Assembly (NCBI GenBank): GCA_037367355.1
Contig: CM074696.1
Location: forward strand, 4,216,001-4,280,000
Source of the DNA: Neoscytalidium dimidiatum
Lineage: Eukaryota > Ascomycota > Dothideomycetes > Botryosphaeriales > Botryosphaeriaceae
DNA: 64,000 bases
Direction: 5' to 3'
Notes under the pieces: generated by a model
What the model was told of the DNA's origin: nothing
What the model saw: the letters and a program-made list of their open reading frames with translations, nothing else
The model's database searches: none
Made by a program: the position numbers and the translations under genes
Shown here: positions 33,890-44,600 of the stretch, one piece after another
How positions within the stretch are numbered: position 1 is the first letter of the stretch
How the letters are laid out: every line of letters starts with the position of its first letter

Positions 33890-35064
33890 TATTACGAATT
33901 CTAGAATATATGGGCTTTATAGCTATAAGAAACGTAAGCCCGTACGGGAAAATAAGCCGTAAGGCCTTAAGAATTCTACGTATAGTAAAGCCGTACCCCT
34001 CGATCTCTTACGGGAAAACCGGGAATACGGAATAACGGCGCGTACGGGAATACTAATAGGCGATAATAACCGCCTATATAGAAAGGATATTTACGAACGT
34101 AGTAGCTAGAAAGAAGGTATAGTTTAATAAAAAGCTCGTAGGAAATAAAGAATTATACGAGTAAGAAGTAGAAAGCTAATAAGAGTAGATACTATAAGAT
34201 AAGAGTATAGCGGTAGTACTATCTATTAGTACTATTAGAAGTTAGAAACTAGAAAATAGGTCTAAGCGCCCGCGTTATATAATAGCCTCGCGATCTACTT
34301 AGATTAATCTAATCTAAGTCCCCTAATCTAATACTATTAATCTAACGATATTAATCTAGTAGTATTAATTTAAATTATTATAGCTCTTATATAGTATATA
34401 GATATACTCGTTAGATAATACTTTAATCCTCGTAGTTAAAATTTAAAGTTCTAATTTAATACTATATTAACTTAGAGGTAATAAGTCTATTAAACTTCTA
34501 TATTATATAACTTCTTATTCTACTATTACTCTTCTTTTCTTATTTTTAAGATAAACTCTTTAATAAATCTAAATCTACTAGATAACTTCGAAGTCTAGTA
34601 GTAGAGGCTCTATTATTATACTTTAACTACTATTCTTATAGAAAAGAAAGTAATTTAACTAGAAAATAGAAAGTATTTCCTTATTCTAAGAAGTATTAAT
34701 AGTATTAGCTATTATAGTAAATATACTAAGTAGTAAATACGTATAAGAGGTATAGAACGCTCTTAGCTCGTAGTAACCGCCGTAATAAGATACGATAGTA
34801 GGAAATTAATATTCTAATATACTAATTAACGAGAAGCTACTTAATATAATTCTAGAACTTTAAAATAAAAACGTAATCCTACGTATTTAACTTATCTAGA
34901 TACTAGCTCTACTATCGGCTACTAAGATTAAGATTTCGAAACTAGATCTATATTACGAAGACTAAAAGAAGACCTAAGCCTTTATTATATAGTTAAATAA
35001 TTATATATACTTTATATACGATAACTTCGCTAGCCCCGCCGAATAAATTCTATACGCTAGTATC
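33890..35064 (+). repeat. LTR-like unit, copy 1 (Ty3/gypsy family A, long form)
   Basis: Begins tattacgaattctagaat, the mutated equivalent of the tattataaaccctagaat start of copies at 35065, 54433 and 60003. Unit length is about 1175 bp. It is followed directly by copy 2 in the same direction, and its last about 440 bp are absent from the copies at 54433 and 60003. Confidence 0.75.
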
Positions 35065-36218
35065 TATTATAAACCCTAGAATATACGGGCTTTATAGCTA
35101 TAAGAGCTACGAGCCCGTATAGAAAAATAAGTCGTAGAATCTTAAAGACTCTACGCCTAATAGAGCCGCGCTCCTTAATCTCGTACGGAAAGACTAGAGG
35201 TATAGAATAACGGCGCGTACGAAAATACTAGTAGGTAATAACTACCACCTATATAGAAAGAACGCCTATAGACGCTATATCTAGAAAGAAGATACGGTCT
35301 AATAAAGAGCTTATAAAGAATAAAAAATCGTATAAGTAGAAAGTAGAAAGATAATAAGAGTAAATACTATAAGACGAGAGTATAGTAATAGTATCGTCCG
35401 CTAATACTACTAGAAGTCGAAAACTAGAAAATAGACTTAAGCGCCCGCGTTACGTAATAGCTATACGATCTACTTAAATTAATCTAATCTAAGTTTCTTA
35501 ATCTAATACTATTAATCTAGTAGTATTAATCTAGATTATTATAGCTCTTCTATAGTATATAGATACGCTCGTTAGATAGTATCTTAACCCTTGTAGTTAA
35601 CTTAAAATTCTAATTTAATACTATATTAACTTAGAGGTAATAAGGCCTACTAAACTCTTATATTACGTAACTTCTTATTTTATTATTACTTCTCTTTCCT
35701 TATCTTTAAGATAAATTTTTTAATAAAATCTAAACCTATTAGATAACTCTAAAGCCTAGTAGTAGAGGCCCTATCGTTATACTTTAACTACTATTCTTAT
35801 AGGAAAGAAAGCGATTTAATTAAAAAATAGAAAGTATTTTCTTATTCTAAGAAGTACTAATAGTATTAGCTATTATAGTAAACGTATCTAATAGTAAATA
35901 CGTATAAGAGGCGTAGAATATCCTAGGCTTATAGTAACCGCCGTAATACGATACGATAGTAGAAAACTAATACTCTAATATACTAACTAATAAGAAGCTA
36001 CTTAATATAATCTTAGAACTTCGAAATAAAAACGTAATTCTACGTATCTAATTTATCTAGATACTAGCTCTATTACTAGCTACTAAGGTTAAGGTCTTAA
36101 AGCTAAATCTATACTATAAAGACTAAAAAAAGACCTAAGCCTTTATTATATAGCTAAATAACTATATATACTTTATATACGGTAACTTCGCCGGCTCCGC
36201 CGAATAAGTTCTATACGC
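35065..36218 (+). repeat. LTR-like unit, copy 2 (Ty3/gypsy family A, long form)
   Basis: A direct repeat of copy 1 at once downstream of it. After it, from about 36219 (tacttatcttagaggattag), comes the same gag leader that follows the LTR at 54433. This fits a 5' LTR of a gypsy element. Confidence 0.75.
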
Positions 36219-36620
36219 TAGTACTTATCTTAGAGGATTAGTAAAATAATAGTTCTAATCTTTTAAGCGCGAGTACTAGAAGAAACCTATATATCTATAG
36301 TTTAAAGTAATCTTAATAATCTTTAGTAACTATTAAAACTTTATAAAGTAGCTTAAGATAGTCTTTAGTAGCGTTAACGAGAACTATCTAGCTACTAGAA
36401 CCCTTATAAGCCTAAAATAGAAAAGAATAGTATAGAACTATATAGCTAAATTCTAAGACGTAGTATATCTTATAGACGGGTACTTTAATCTTATACTATA
36501 TATCTTTTACTACTAAGGACTAAGAAACGAGATTAAAAAAGCTATAACGTACTATAAAGAACTAAAAACCCTTAATAATATAATTAAGCTAGCTCTACTT
36601 ATAGATAAGCGTCGTATATA
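36219..36620 (+). mobile_element. gypsy family A gag fragment, interrupted by a LINE
   Basis: Closely parallels 55151-55545, the gag start of the element at 54433. Translation is broken by RIP stops but the aligned text is the same. The match ends abruptly at about 36620 (after ctacttatagataagcg), where LINE sequence begins. The LINE inserted into this gag. Confidence 0.7.
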
Positions 36621-39600
36621 TATTAATAACACCTTCGAATTCGACCCTAAGAAAAAGCGCTAAGACCGGTATCTATTAAAAGCTCTTAATTCCCTTAGCT
36701 AGATTCTCGAATCTTAGCTTCGTAGCTATACGCGCTACTACGTTATCGCGTAGAAAAGAGACCTCGTTAGGCTAAATCGCCTCGCTCTACCTCCGTACTC
36801 CTACGAAATTCCTAAATCGACCCGAAAACGTACGAAATTTTTAGAATCTATCGAAAACACCTACGCGTACCTCCGTACGAAGTTATACTAGATTTAGAGC
36901 GCGTTTACGTACCTAAATCTAAGGCGAAGAAGCGCTTTCTCCTCTTCTCCGTCCCGCTCCTTTTCCGCGGCCCGTATACGAAGAGTTTTCACTACCTCGC
37001 TACCTACGCGAACTAAGAATAACCGAAAATAAGCGAAAAAGCTTAACCGAACTACCCCGAAAACGCTTCGTTACTTCTCGGGAGAAAGTAACGAAGAAAA
37101 TTCCCCGCGCTCGCTAGAAATTCGTTTATTTATGGCTTAGTTTAGATAAAACTAAAGCCGGTAATTTCTTTCTAGTCTAATTTTCTACTTCTACTATTTT
37201 CTTTCTAGAAAGAGTATAGAAAACTAAGGATATCCGCCTCTAGACCTCCCGGATTCCCCGAACCCTCTACGCCCCTCGACTCTAATTCGACTATCGACTA
37301 CGCCGGTAGTTATCGAATCTTCGAATACTACGGGATCGAGTAGTATCGAAGATATCGAGATAGAAAACGACGAAGTAATACCGCTACTAAGAAGGCCGAA
37401 GGTAACGGTAACGGTAGAGTCTACGCCGACGCTAGGAAAAAGACTTTTCTTCTCGCCGATAACTACGGGCACTAACCCATTCGAATACCGCCCCGAGAAA
37501 AGAACCCGGTATATACCGGGATCGAAACTAAAATCCTCCGCGGAATATATCGAAGCCGCGTTCGATTACCTTATTAAGGCGATCGACCTCGAAGAAGACC
37601 GGTCTAAGGTAAATAACCTTAGTAAACTCCTTACCGTCTTCCGCGAATATACGGCGAAAGGAAAAATCGACTTTACTAAGTTAATTATCGTAACTAAAAT
37701 CCGCGCTCTCGAGAACGTATCCCGTACGCTTTCGAATAAAACGAGGAATCTTAGAGCTACCTTCGTAGCTACGACGGGAAAACCCCAGCCTAAATAACTA
37801 ACCCCGGTAAAAAAACCTACCTTCTACGCCTCGGTAGCGGTAGGTTTAGTTCTAAACGACGGTTTTATAACCGTATCGTATAAAAAACTAACTAAAAAAA
37901 CAATAACGAAGCTCAAAAAACCAACGTCTATAAAAGACAGATAAATTACCGTCTTCTACGATAGCGTATAAGACTAATTTAATAGAATCCGACTCCGATA
38001 AAAGCTAAACCTCGCGTTCGCGGGAGCCGGTTTCGTAAATAAACCCGTTATCTAAGGAACTTCCCTTTCGTTTAAAGGAAATATCCTAATTACGGGCACC
38101 GAAGGCTATACTAGCTAATTTCTCTTAGAAAAAGAGAATATTATTAGGAAAGTCCTTCCTAATTCTAACCCGAAACTAGTCGAGGCCTAGTATAAGGTTA
38201 TTATCTACGGAATCCCTACGCGGGAGACTAAGGATATTCTAATCGACTCCTTTATTAAGGAGGAAATAGAGACCTTTAACGTAGGTCTTTCTTCTATTAG
38301 TAAGCCCTACTAGGCTACCTCTAAGGAGAAAAGAGAAAACTAATCTACGGGATCCGTTATAGTCTCGTTCCGCACTAAAAAGGAATAGAAAAAGGCTATT
38401 AATAGCCGCCTTTTTATATACGGAATAAGCTATAAGGTAGAGAAAGTACGGGTAATTCCTAAGGGAATTTAATACCGTAACTACCTTAAAAACGGATACG
38501 AAACGGCTAAATATATAAGAACTCCTATATACGAAATCTATAAAAAGGAGCACCTTACGGGAGAGTATAAGTATAAATTTATAGGCTATAAAGCCTCTAA
38601 AGGTATACAGTACTAGTACTACCCTAATTCGAATTAACTAACCCCCTTTATCTATAGATAAACTAAGGGTATTTTAAGTAAATTTAAATAGAAACGCTCT
38701 AGCTACGGAGAGCCTTCTATCTAAAGCAATCGATCTTAAAATTAGCCTAATTCTTATATAAGAACCATAGCTAATAAACCCCGAAAATCCTAGAGAAAGG
38801 CGGTCGGTTAACCACCCTACGTTCGTTTAAATTCTACCGGATTGTTCTCTAACGGAAAGACCGCGTACGTTAGTATATATATCTCGTTATCTAACGGGAA
38901 TAGATATTAACTATAACTCCGCGGTAACTAAATCCCCCGACCTAATAGTTCTAAAAATAATAGAGGAAAATAGCTAATTCTACCTCTTTAATTTATATAA
39001 CTAAAAGGAATAAGGAAACGATAATTCCCTCTATACGCTAGAACGTATTCTAGGCTACTAATAGCTAGAATTCCCTAGTATTATAGCCGGGGACTTTAAC
39101 ATTCACTACCCGTGGTGGGACCCAAGGTCCCCCTACTCGAACGGGGCCTCCGCCCTAATTAATTAGATTAAATCTAATAACCTAGACCTACTAAATACGC
39201 CGGGAGAAGGTATCTTCTATCGGCCGAACTTAGATAGACCTACGGTAATAGATCTAACGCTCGCTAGCCGAGGGCTAACGAATAAAATAACGGACTAGTA
39301 AATACTCGAATCTATCGGATTCGACTACTTCCCTATTTTATTTTAAATCTAATTAAATAAACGAATAAACTAGGAGAAATCTAAGTAAATTAGATTTAAT
39401 TACGAGAAGGCGAACTAGGATAAATTCTCTAAGATCTTTAAAGAAAAAGCCTCGAACTTTATAGAAAAGCTACGCCCCTAGCTAGCTATTCTAGAAGAAG
39501 AGAATAAAGATCTTAGCCTAGAGATTCTAAAAGACCGTTTAATAGAAGTCTTACTCTTAGAAAAACTAGGAGAATCCCTAACTAACCTTATACGGTAAGT

Positions 39601-42600
39601 AGCGGACTAAGCTATTCTAAAAACTACCCCGCTAGCTAAAGCTAAACCCTAGTAGAATTCTATCTTAACGGAGGCCCGAGGGAACCTTAAACGACAAACG
39701 CGGCTTATACGACGCTCGCCGGAGCTCGTAAATAAGCAAGACTTCCTAAAAACCCGAAACGAATACTTCTCCTCTATTCGTAAAGCTAAACGGGACCACT
39801 AGAATTCGTTTCTAAGTAAAAATACCCCCGAAACTATCTTTAAAGCAATAGCCTATATAAAATACCGTCCGATAGAACGAATTCTACCGATTCGGGCTAA
39901 AAACGGCCTACTATAAGATAGCTAGAAGGGGAAAAGCTCCGCGCTAAAAGAAATATTATTTCCATCCTCTTCTAACGTACGAATTAAAAATAACTAGATA
40001 AATTACCAGCCGGATCTAAGCTGGGAATGGCTAATTCTAGATAAAAAAGAGCTCGAACGAACGTATTCAAACCTAATAAAAGGAACTACGCCCGGGCCGG
40101 ATTTAATATCCTAATAAATAATAATCTAGGCCTATAACGTATCCCCGAAAGCCTTTTATTTTATCTATTCGAACCTCTTTAAATATAGCTACTATCTAAA
40201 GTGCTAGAGATAAGCTACGGAGGCAATTTTAAAGAAACCTAATAAGCCGGATCCCGTGAATCCTAAGACTTATAGAGTTATTTCTTTATTAAATTGCCTA
40301 GGAAAAGTACTCGAACAAGTAATAGCTAAACGCCTAGGTTTTCTAGCGGAAACGATAAACCTAATCCACCCTATATAAATAGGAGGAAGACTTAAAAAAT
40401 CCGCTATAGACGCCTACTTTATTCTAACGAATTTAGTAGAGGAAAACCGTAAGGCAAAGCTAAAAATATCCACGCTATTTCTAGACGTACGCGGCGCTTA
40501 CGACTACGTCGCGTAAGAATAACTCCTAGGAATTCTAAGAAAGTTAAAGCTTCCGACTAATCTACTCGCGTGGATTAGAACTTTCTTAAATTCCCGATAA
40601 CTACGCCTTAGTTTCGACGGAAATATAGAAGAGTTTAGTAACGTAGAAACGGGTATACCGTAAGAAAGCCTAATTTCGCCGATACTATTTCTAATTTATA
40701 TCCGAGATCTATTCTAAACGAACTCCGTTAGCTATCTATTCTACGTCGATGATATCTCTTTAATAGTAAGCTCGAAAAGCTGGAAAAAGAATATTAAGAT
40801 ACTAGAAAGAGAAACGGAAAGACTCTATAAACTAGGCGCGGAAAATACTATATAATTCGACCTTAAAAAAACCGAATTAATGCACTTTTCTAAAGAAAAA
40901 ACGGTAAGAGATTCTACTTTAAAACTACCTACGGGTTTAGTTATAAAACCTAAGAATCTAGTCCGATATCTAGGAGTTTTCTTAGACCTACTCCTTAATT
41001 TTAAGGAACACGTCGACATTAGAATAAGCTAAGCTCGTTCGAGCCTTTCGAGGATAAACTGACTAGCTAATATCGAAAACGGACTAAAACCTAACGCGGT
41101 ACGGTAGTTATTTAGCTTCACGCACTCCGTCTCCGACTACGGCTCCGTTTTATACTGGAATAACCAAGCGAATTTTAAACGAAAAGCTACGATACTCTAG
41201 AATCTAGCTCTACGGAAAATACTAGGCGTTTTTAAAACCGCTCTAATTACTCCCCTCGAAATAGAAGCCGCGATCCTACCCTCGGAAATTCGCTTAGAAA
41301 ATAACCTCCGATCCTACACCCTACGAAGTCTTAAATTAGACCGAAAACACCTAATTCAAAGCCTTCTAGAAAGAGAGAACGAATACGAAAGTAAGCTCGT
41401 TTAAAAAATTAGAGACTTTCTAAAAGATAAGCCGTATAACCTCGAAACGATTAATCCTTTCTACTTTCCACCTTAGGGGCTATCTACCCCCTACTCGGTT
41501 AAAGTCTCTAAACTCTCGAAAGAAGAACAAGCTAAGAAACACCTAAACGAACTTAAAAACCCTCCGGATAACCTAATATCTATCTATACGGACGCGAGTT
41601 CGATTCCGAATAAAACCGGAATTAGACTAGTAGTTTTTATAGATAGAAACGACCCTACCTTTAAAGACGAAACTACTATTATAGTAGGAAATATCGGGGA
41701 TAATAACCTAGTTTATAACGGCGAACTAGAGGCTCTTACGAGAGCCCTCGAACTCACAGTTAAAAACGAATATACCGATAAAGATATTAGAGTCTACGCG
41801 GATAACTAGGCCGCGCTCTACCGTCTAAAAACACTATCCGGAAATCTAGAATAACTAGCGTAAATACGAGCTTTAAACGCAGCTAAAACGCTTATCCTAA
41901 AAGGAAATTTAGTTTAATTAGAATAGGTCCCCGGCTATTTTAATATACGCGGTAACGAAGAAGTAGATTCCCTAGCTAAATACGCCTATAAAATAAACCC
42001 GAATAACGAATTAACTAGCTACGCATTCTTTCGAGTGCTAACGCAAGTAGATTTTATTAATTCGTAGTAAAAAATAGCGAATAAGCAAGCGGAAATAGCC
42101 TCTAAAGAGTCTTATCTAAGGCGGTTTAACTAGAAAATAAAACGAAAGTTAATAGACCTCTCTACGGAGAGAGAAACTAGCTCCGGCTTACTAGCTTAAA
42201 ATAGAATACGGATACTTTAAGTTCTATCTAAACCGCTTCGGACTAAACCCCTCTAATAGCTGCCCGTATAATAATATGGCTAAATAAACCCCCCGGCACC
42301 TAATTCTAGACTGTAAAAAGTATCGACCCGAAAGAGAAGATATATATACTAGTCTAGAAACGAAAAACCCCTCCCTAGACCTCGTTTTTAATACTAAAGA
42401 AGGACGGAAGGCTCTTCTAAGCTTTTTATCGATAACTAAAATAGCTACCCGAAAGTAGCTATTAGAACTTACTTCGACGGAAGTCTAAATACGTACTTTC
42501 GAAAAAACTAACTTTAGTCTCTCCTTTAAAAAGAAGTTATTCTCTCTTATTTTCTTCTATCTTCTACCTCTTCTTATCTCCCTACTTACTTTCCTATTTC

Positions 42601-42736
42601 TTCCTAAAAAGTACCGGCTTAGCCCCTACTATTTCTAGACTCCTTTCCGAAGAAAACCCGAATAAAAACCCCGGTTAAAATACCGGACTAGATACGTTAG
42701 TAGACTAGCCGTCTTTTATAAGCTTAGCTTATATAA
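36621..42736 (+). mobile_element. LINE (Tad/I-like, with RNase H), plus-oriented, RIP-mutated
   Basis: A non-LTR retrotransposon of about 6.1 kb. ORF1 remains at about 36900-38700. ORF2 has an apurinic endonuclease domain (39086-39130 reads AGDFNIHYPWWDPRS). The reverse transcriptase has YVDD at 40742-40753, followed by KTELMHFSKEKTV and RYLGVFLD. An RNase H domain starts at about 41583 (YTDASS), with LEALTRALEL and YADN further on. A C-terminal zinc knuckle lies at about 42260-42320 (TPRHLILDC). Presence of RNase H and endonuclease order suits the Tad1/I-like groups of fungi. Many TAA/TAG codons at Gln and Trp sites show C to T decay. The 3' end is cut by a gypsy LTR at 42737. Confidence 0.87.
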
Positions 42737-43121
42737 TGTTACGCCGGGACTCTTTCTGGGGGAGTCGAGGCGCGTCGTCAGGCAGCTTGGGCTTTCTAGG
42801 GGCCAATACAGTGGTAGGCAGGGGAGGTTCGTACAATAGTAGGGTAGGAATCAATTGACAAGTTGACCACGAGGGTCCTAACTACGATAAATGAGTGTGG
42901 TCTATATACATGGAGTGATCGGTACGATCAGTAGTGATCTGTAATGTTAACCCACTGATCAGTACTGATCGGTGGTCCGAGCTTTGCTGAGCGAGTGTGC
43001 GGTGGTCTGGTGCATCAGTGTCGGTAGGTATTCTGCCGAGTTAGGCCCCGAGTTGGTCACGTGGGCGGTGAGTAGTCGTAGGGTTTCGTTATCCGCCTTT
43101 CTGGGCGACTGTGCCGTAACA
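42737..43121 (-). repeat. 3' LTR of a younger Ty3/gypsy element (family B), 385 bp
   Basis: On the minus strand it starts TGTTACGGCACAG and ends GGCGTAACA, so it has TG..CA ends with 7-8 base inverted termini. Just before it on the minus strand is a purine tract (agaggggggatag), the expected polypurine primer next to a 3' LTR. CpA and TpG are normal, unlike the neighbours. It contains several near-palindromic gatcagtac/gatcggta repeats at about 42917-42975. The partner LTR is not in view. Confidence 0.82.
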
Positions 43122-43158
43122 CTATCCCCCCTCTAGGCAACCTTCGGCCCGAAGGTCG

Positions 43159-43168
43159 AGTATAAAGG
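43159..43168 (+). promoter_or_regulatory. TATA box on the plus strand inside the gypsy B element
   Basis: A gtataaagg motif lies about 50 bases before the ATG at 43216, in the antisense direction relative to the retrotransposon. It is placed as a core promoter for the antisense ORF. Confidence 0.5.
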
Positions 43169-43215
43169 TAGTTGAGCTCCCTCCTTAGTTCCCTTGAGAT
43201 TATTTCTCTGCCGTC

Positions 43216-43877
43216 ATGTCCAGTTCCGCTCGTCGACGCGCGCTTCTCGCCCGTATCCTTCGTAACGGTACTGACGCTCCCAGACGTTGTTCCTTTTGTG
43301 TGGAGAGACCTCGTCTTCGTTGTCTTGTGTCGCCGGATTCCAAGAGGTGTTACGAGTGCCAAGCGAGGCCACCTTTGTTCCTTTCCTTCTGACATGGCTT
43401 CCCTATTGAGTTTCGTCGTGTGGATCAACAACGGGACCGGGTGCGGGCTCAGATTGAGCAGACCCAGCGCGAGATCGAAAGGGATGAGGCCGAGATTCAG
43501 CGGTTGCAAGAGGAGGCTCAACGTTTGGTCGTCGTACCGCCACTTTCGGTCCAAGGTGATCCGCCTGTTGCGACACTTTCCTTCCTGGATTCCCGGAGTC
43601 AGGAGTTGTTTGAGCGGGAGTTGGCGGCCATTGAGGCTGAGGAGGCGCAGGAGGCGCGGGCGGCTCAGGGTCCTTGTTATCTGGTTCAGGCGGTGGTGAC
43701 GTGGCGGGTTCCGACGGGCTGGTTCCTCGAGAGGCACCGGTGGACCAGTTTCAGGTGTCCTTGACGCCTCCTCCGGGTTTGCGTCGGGAGGATGCTCTGG
43801 GTTTGGGCGGTCAGGTTTCGTCGGTGGTATTCATGGATGAGTTCCTCGCAGTTAAGGTAAGAGATTGGTTCCCATGA
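43216..43877 (+). pseudogene. antisense accessory ORF of the gypsy B element: Cys-rich plus coiled-coil protein, broken
   Basis: Runs opposite to the retrotransposon between the pol end and the 3' LTR. From ATG 43216 it reads a basic head (MSSSARRRALLARILRNG), a two-pair Cys cluster (RRCSFCVERPRLRC, then KRCYECQARPP), an in-frame TGA at 43390-43392, then a long acidic/Gln coiled-coil (DRVRAQIEQTQREIE, EIQRLQEEAQRL) and SQELFERELAAIEAEEAQEA. Near 43680 the likely frame changes by one (QVSLTPPPGL.. ending at 43877). I recall similar small Cys-cluster plus coiled-coil proteins scattered in fungal genomes, usually unnamed. Linking them to gypsy elements is my inference. Function unknown. The stop and the frame change make this copy probably inactive. 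Confidence 0.6.
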
Positions 43878-44500
43878 GGGTTCCACGGGTTCCCGGCGGA
43901 ATCCGCTCCTTCCCATTTGATGAGGTACTTAAATTGACCGTCGATCCAGTCTCCATCCAAGATTTTCTCTACGTCCCATTCTTTGTCGGCGTCATGGGTG
44001 TATTTCAAGTTCTGGGTCAGGTTCGGCGTTGCTGTGTGCGGGTTCAAGTAAAGAGATGTGGAAAACTGGGTATACCCACTTGTTCTGGCAATCTGAGTTT
44101 AAAGGAAACAGGTGAAAGTTTTTCTCAATTTGGTAGGGTCCGATTTTCTTGTGGTCCAATTTGTCGTTCGATCGTGTTGTTTTGATGTTTTTCTGAGAGC
44201 CAGACTTTATCCCCTCCTTCAGGGCGGCGACGCCTGGCGCCGTCTGTCATGGTACATGGCCATTCGGTATGCGGTGAATTTGATGTCTCGGCCAGTTCCT
44301 GGTGTAGTTCACGTAGCTGGTCTGCTCTGAGCATAGCTTTTGGGCGAGTACTTCGCAGATCTGGGGTTCTCCGAAGGCAGGGTCGAATCCGTAGTTGGCG
44401 TAGAAGGGCGTGGTTTGTGTGGCTTCCGTTGATGTGCTGTTGTACGCGTATTGGGCTAATGGTAGGAGTTCGACCCAGTTGTTTTGCCTGTAATTCAGGT

Positions 44501-44600
44501 NNNNNNNNNNNNNNNNNNNNNNNNNNNNNNNNNNNNNNNNNNNNNNNNNNNNNNNNNNNNNNNNNNNNNNNNNNNNNNNNNNNNNNNNNNNNNNNNNNNN
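44501..44600. other. assembly gap of exactly 100 N
   Basis: A round 100-N run is a usual stand-in for a gap of unknown size. Left is less mutated gypsy B on the minus strand; right is RIP-mutated gypsy pol on the plus strand. The two sides belong to different elements, so sequence is missing here and the join may be wrong. Confidence 0.95.

Larger units (their letters stand above)
43122..44500 (-). mobile_element. Ty3/gypsy family B: integrase C-terminus and chromodomain, truncated by the gap
   Basis: On the minus strand from 44500: NNWVELLPLAQYAYNSTS and TTPFYANYGFDP, the end of the integrase core. Next come the C-terminal KEGDKVWL-like and KLDHKKIGPYQIEK motifs, NKWVYPVFHISLLEP, and a chromodomain with EWDVEKILDGDWIDGQF and KYLIKWEGADSAGN (43811-44047). 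These occur in more than one frame, so small frameshifts are present, but base composition is near normal. Chromodomains of such elements can direct insertion to heterochromatin. The 5' two thirds of the element are lost in or beyond the gap. Confidence 0.87.

Noticed and set aside
37224..37472. 82-codon minus-strand open frame in the LINE
   Set aside because: Lies over LINE ORF1 remnant on the opposite strand and shows no independent signal.
43057..43737. 226-codon minus-strand open frame in the gypsy B element
   Set aside because: It mirrors the antisense coiled-coil ORF on the plus strand and reaches toward the LTR; its Arg/Pro/Leu-rich text is not gypsy-like, so it is likely a shadow.
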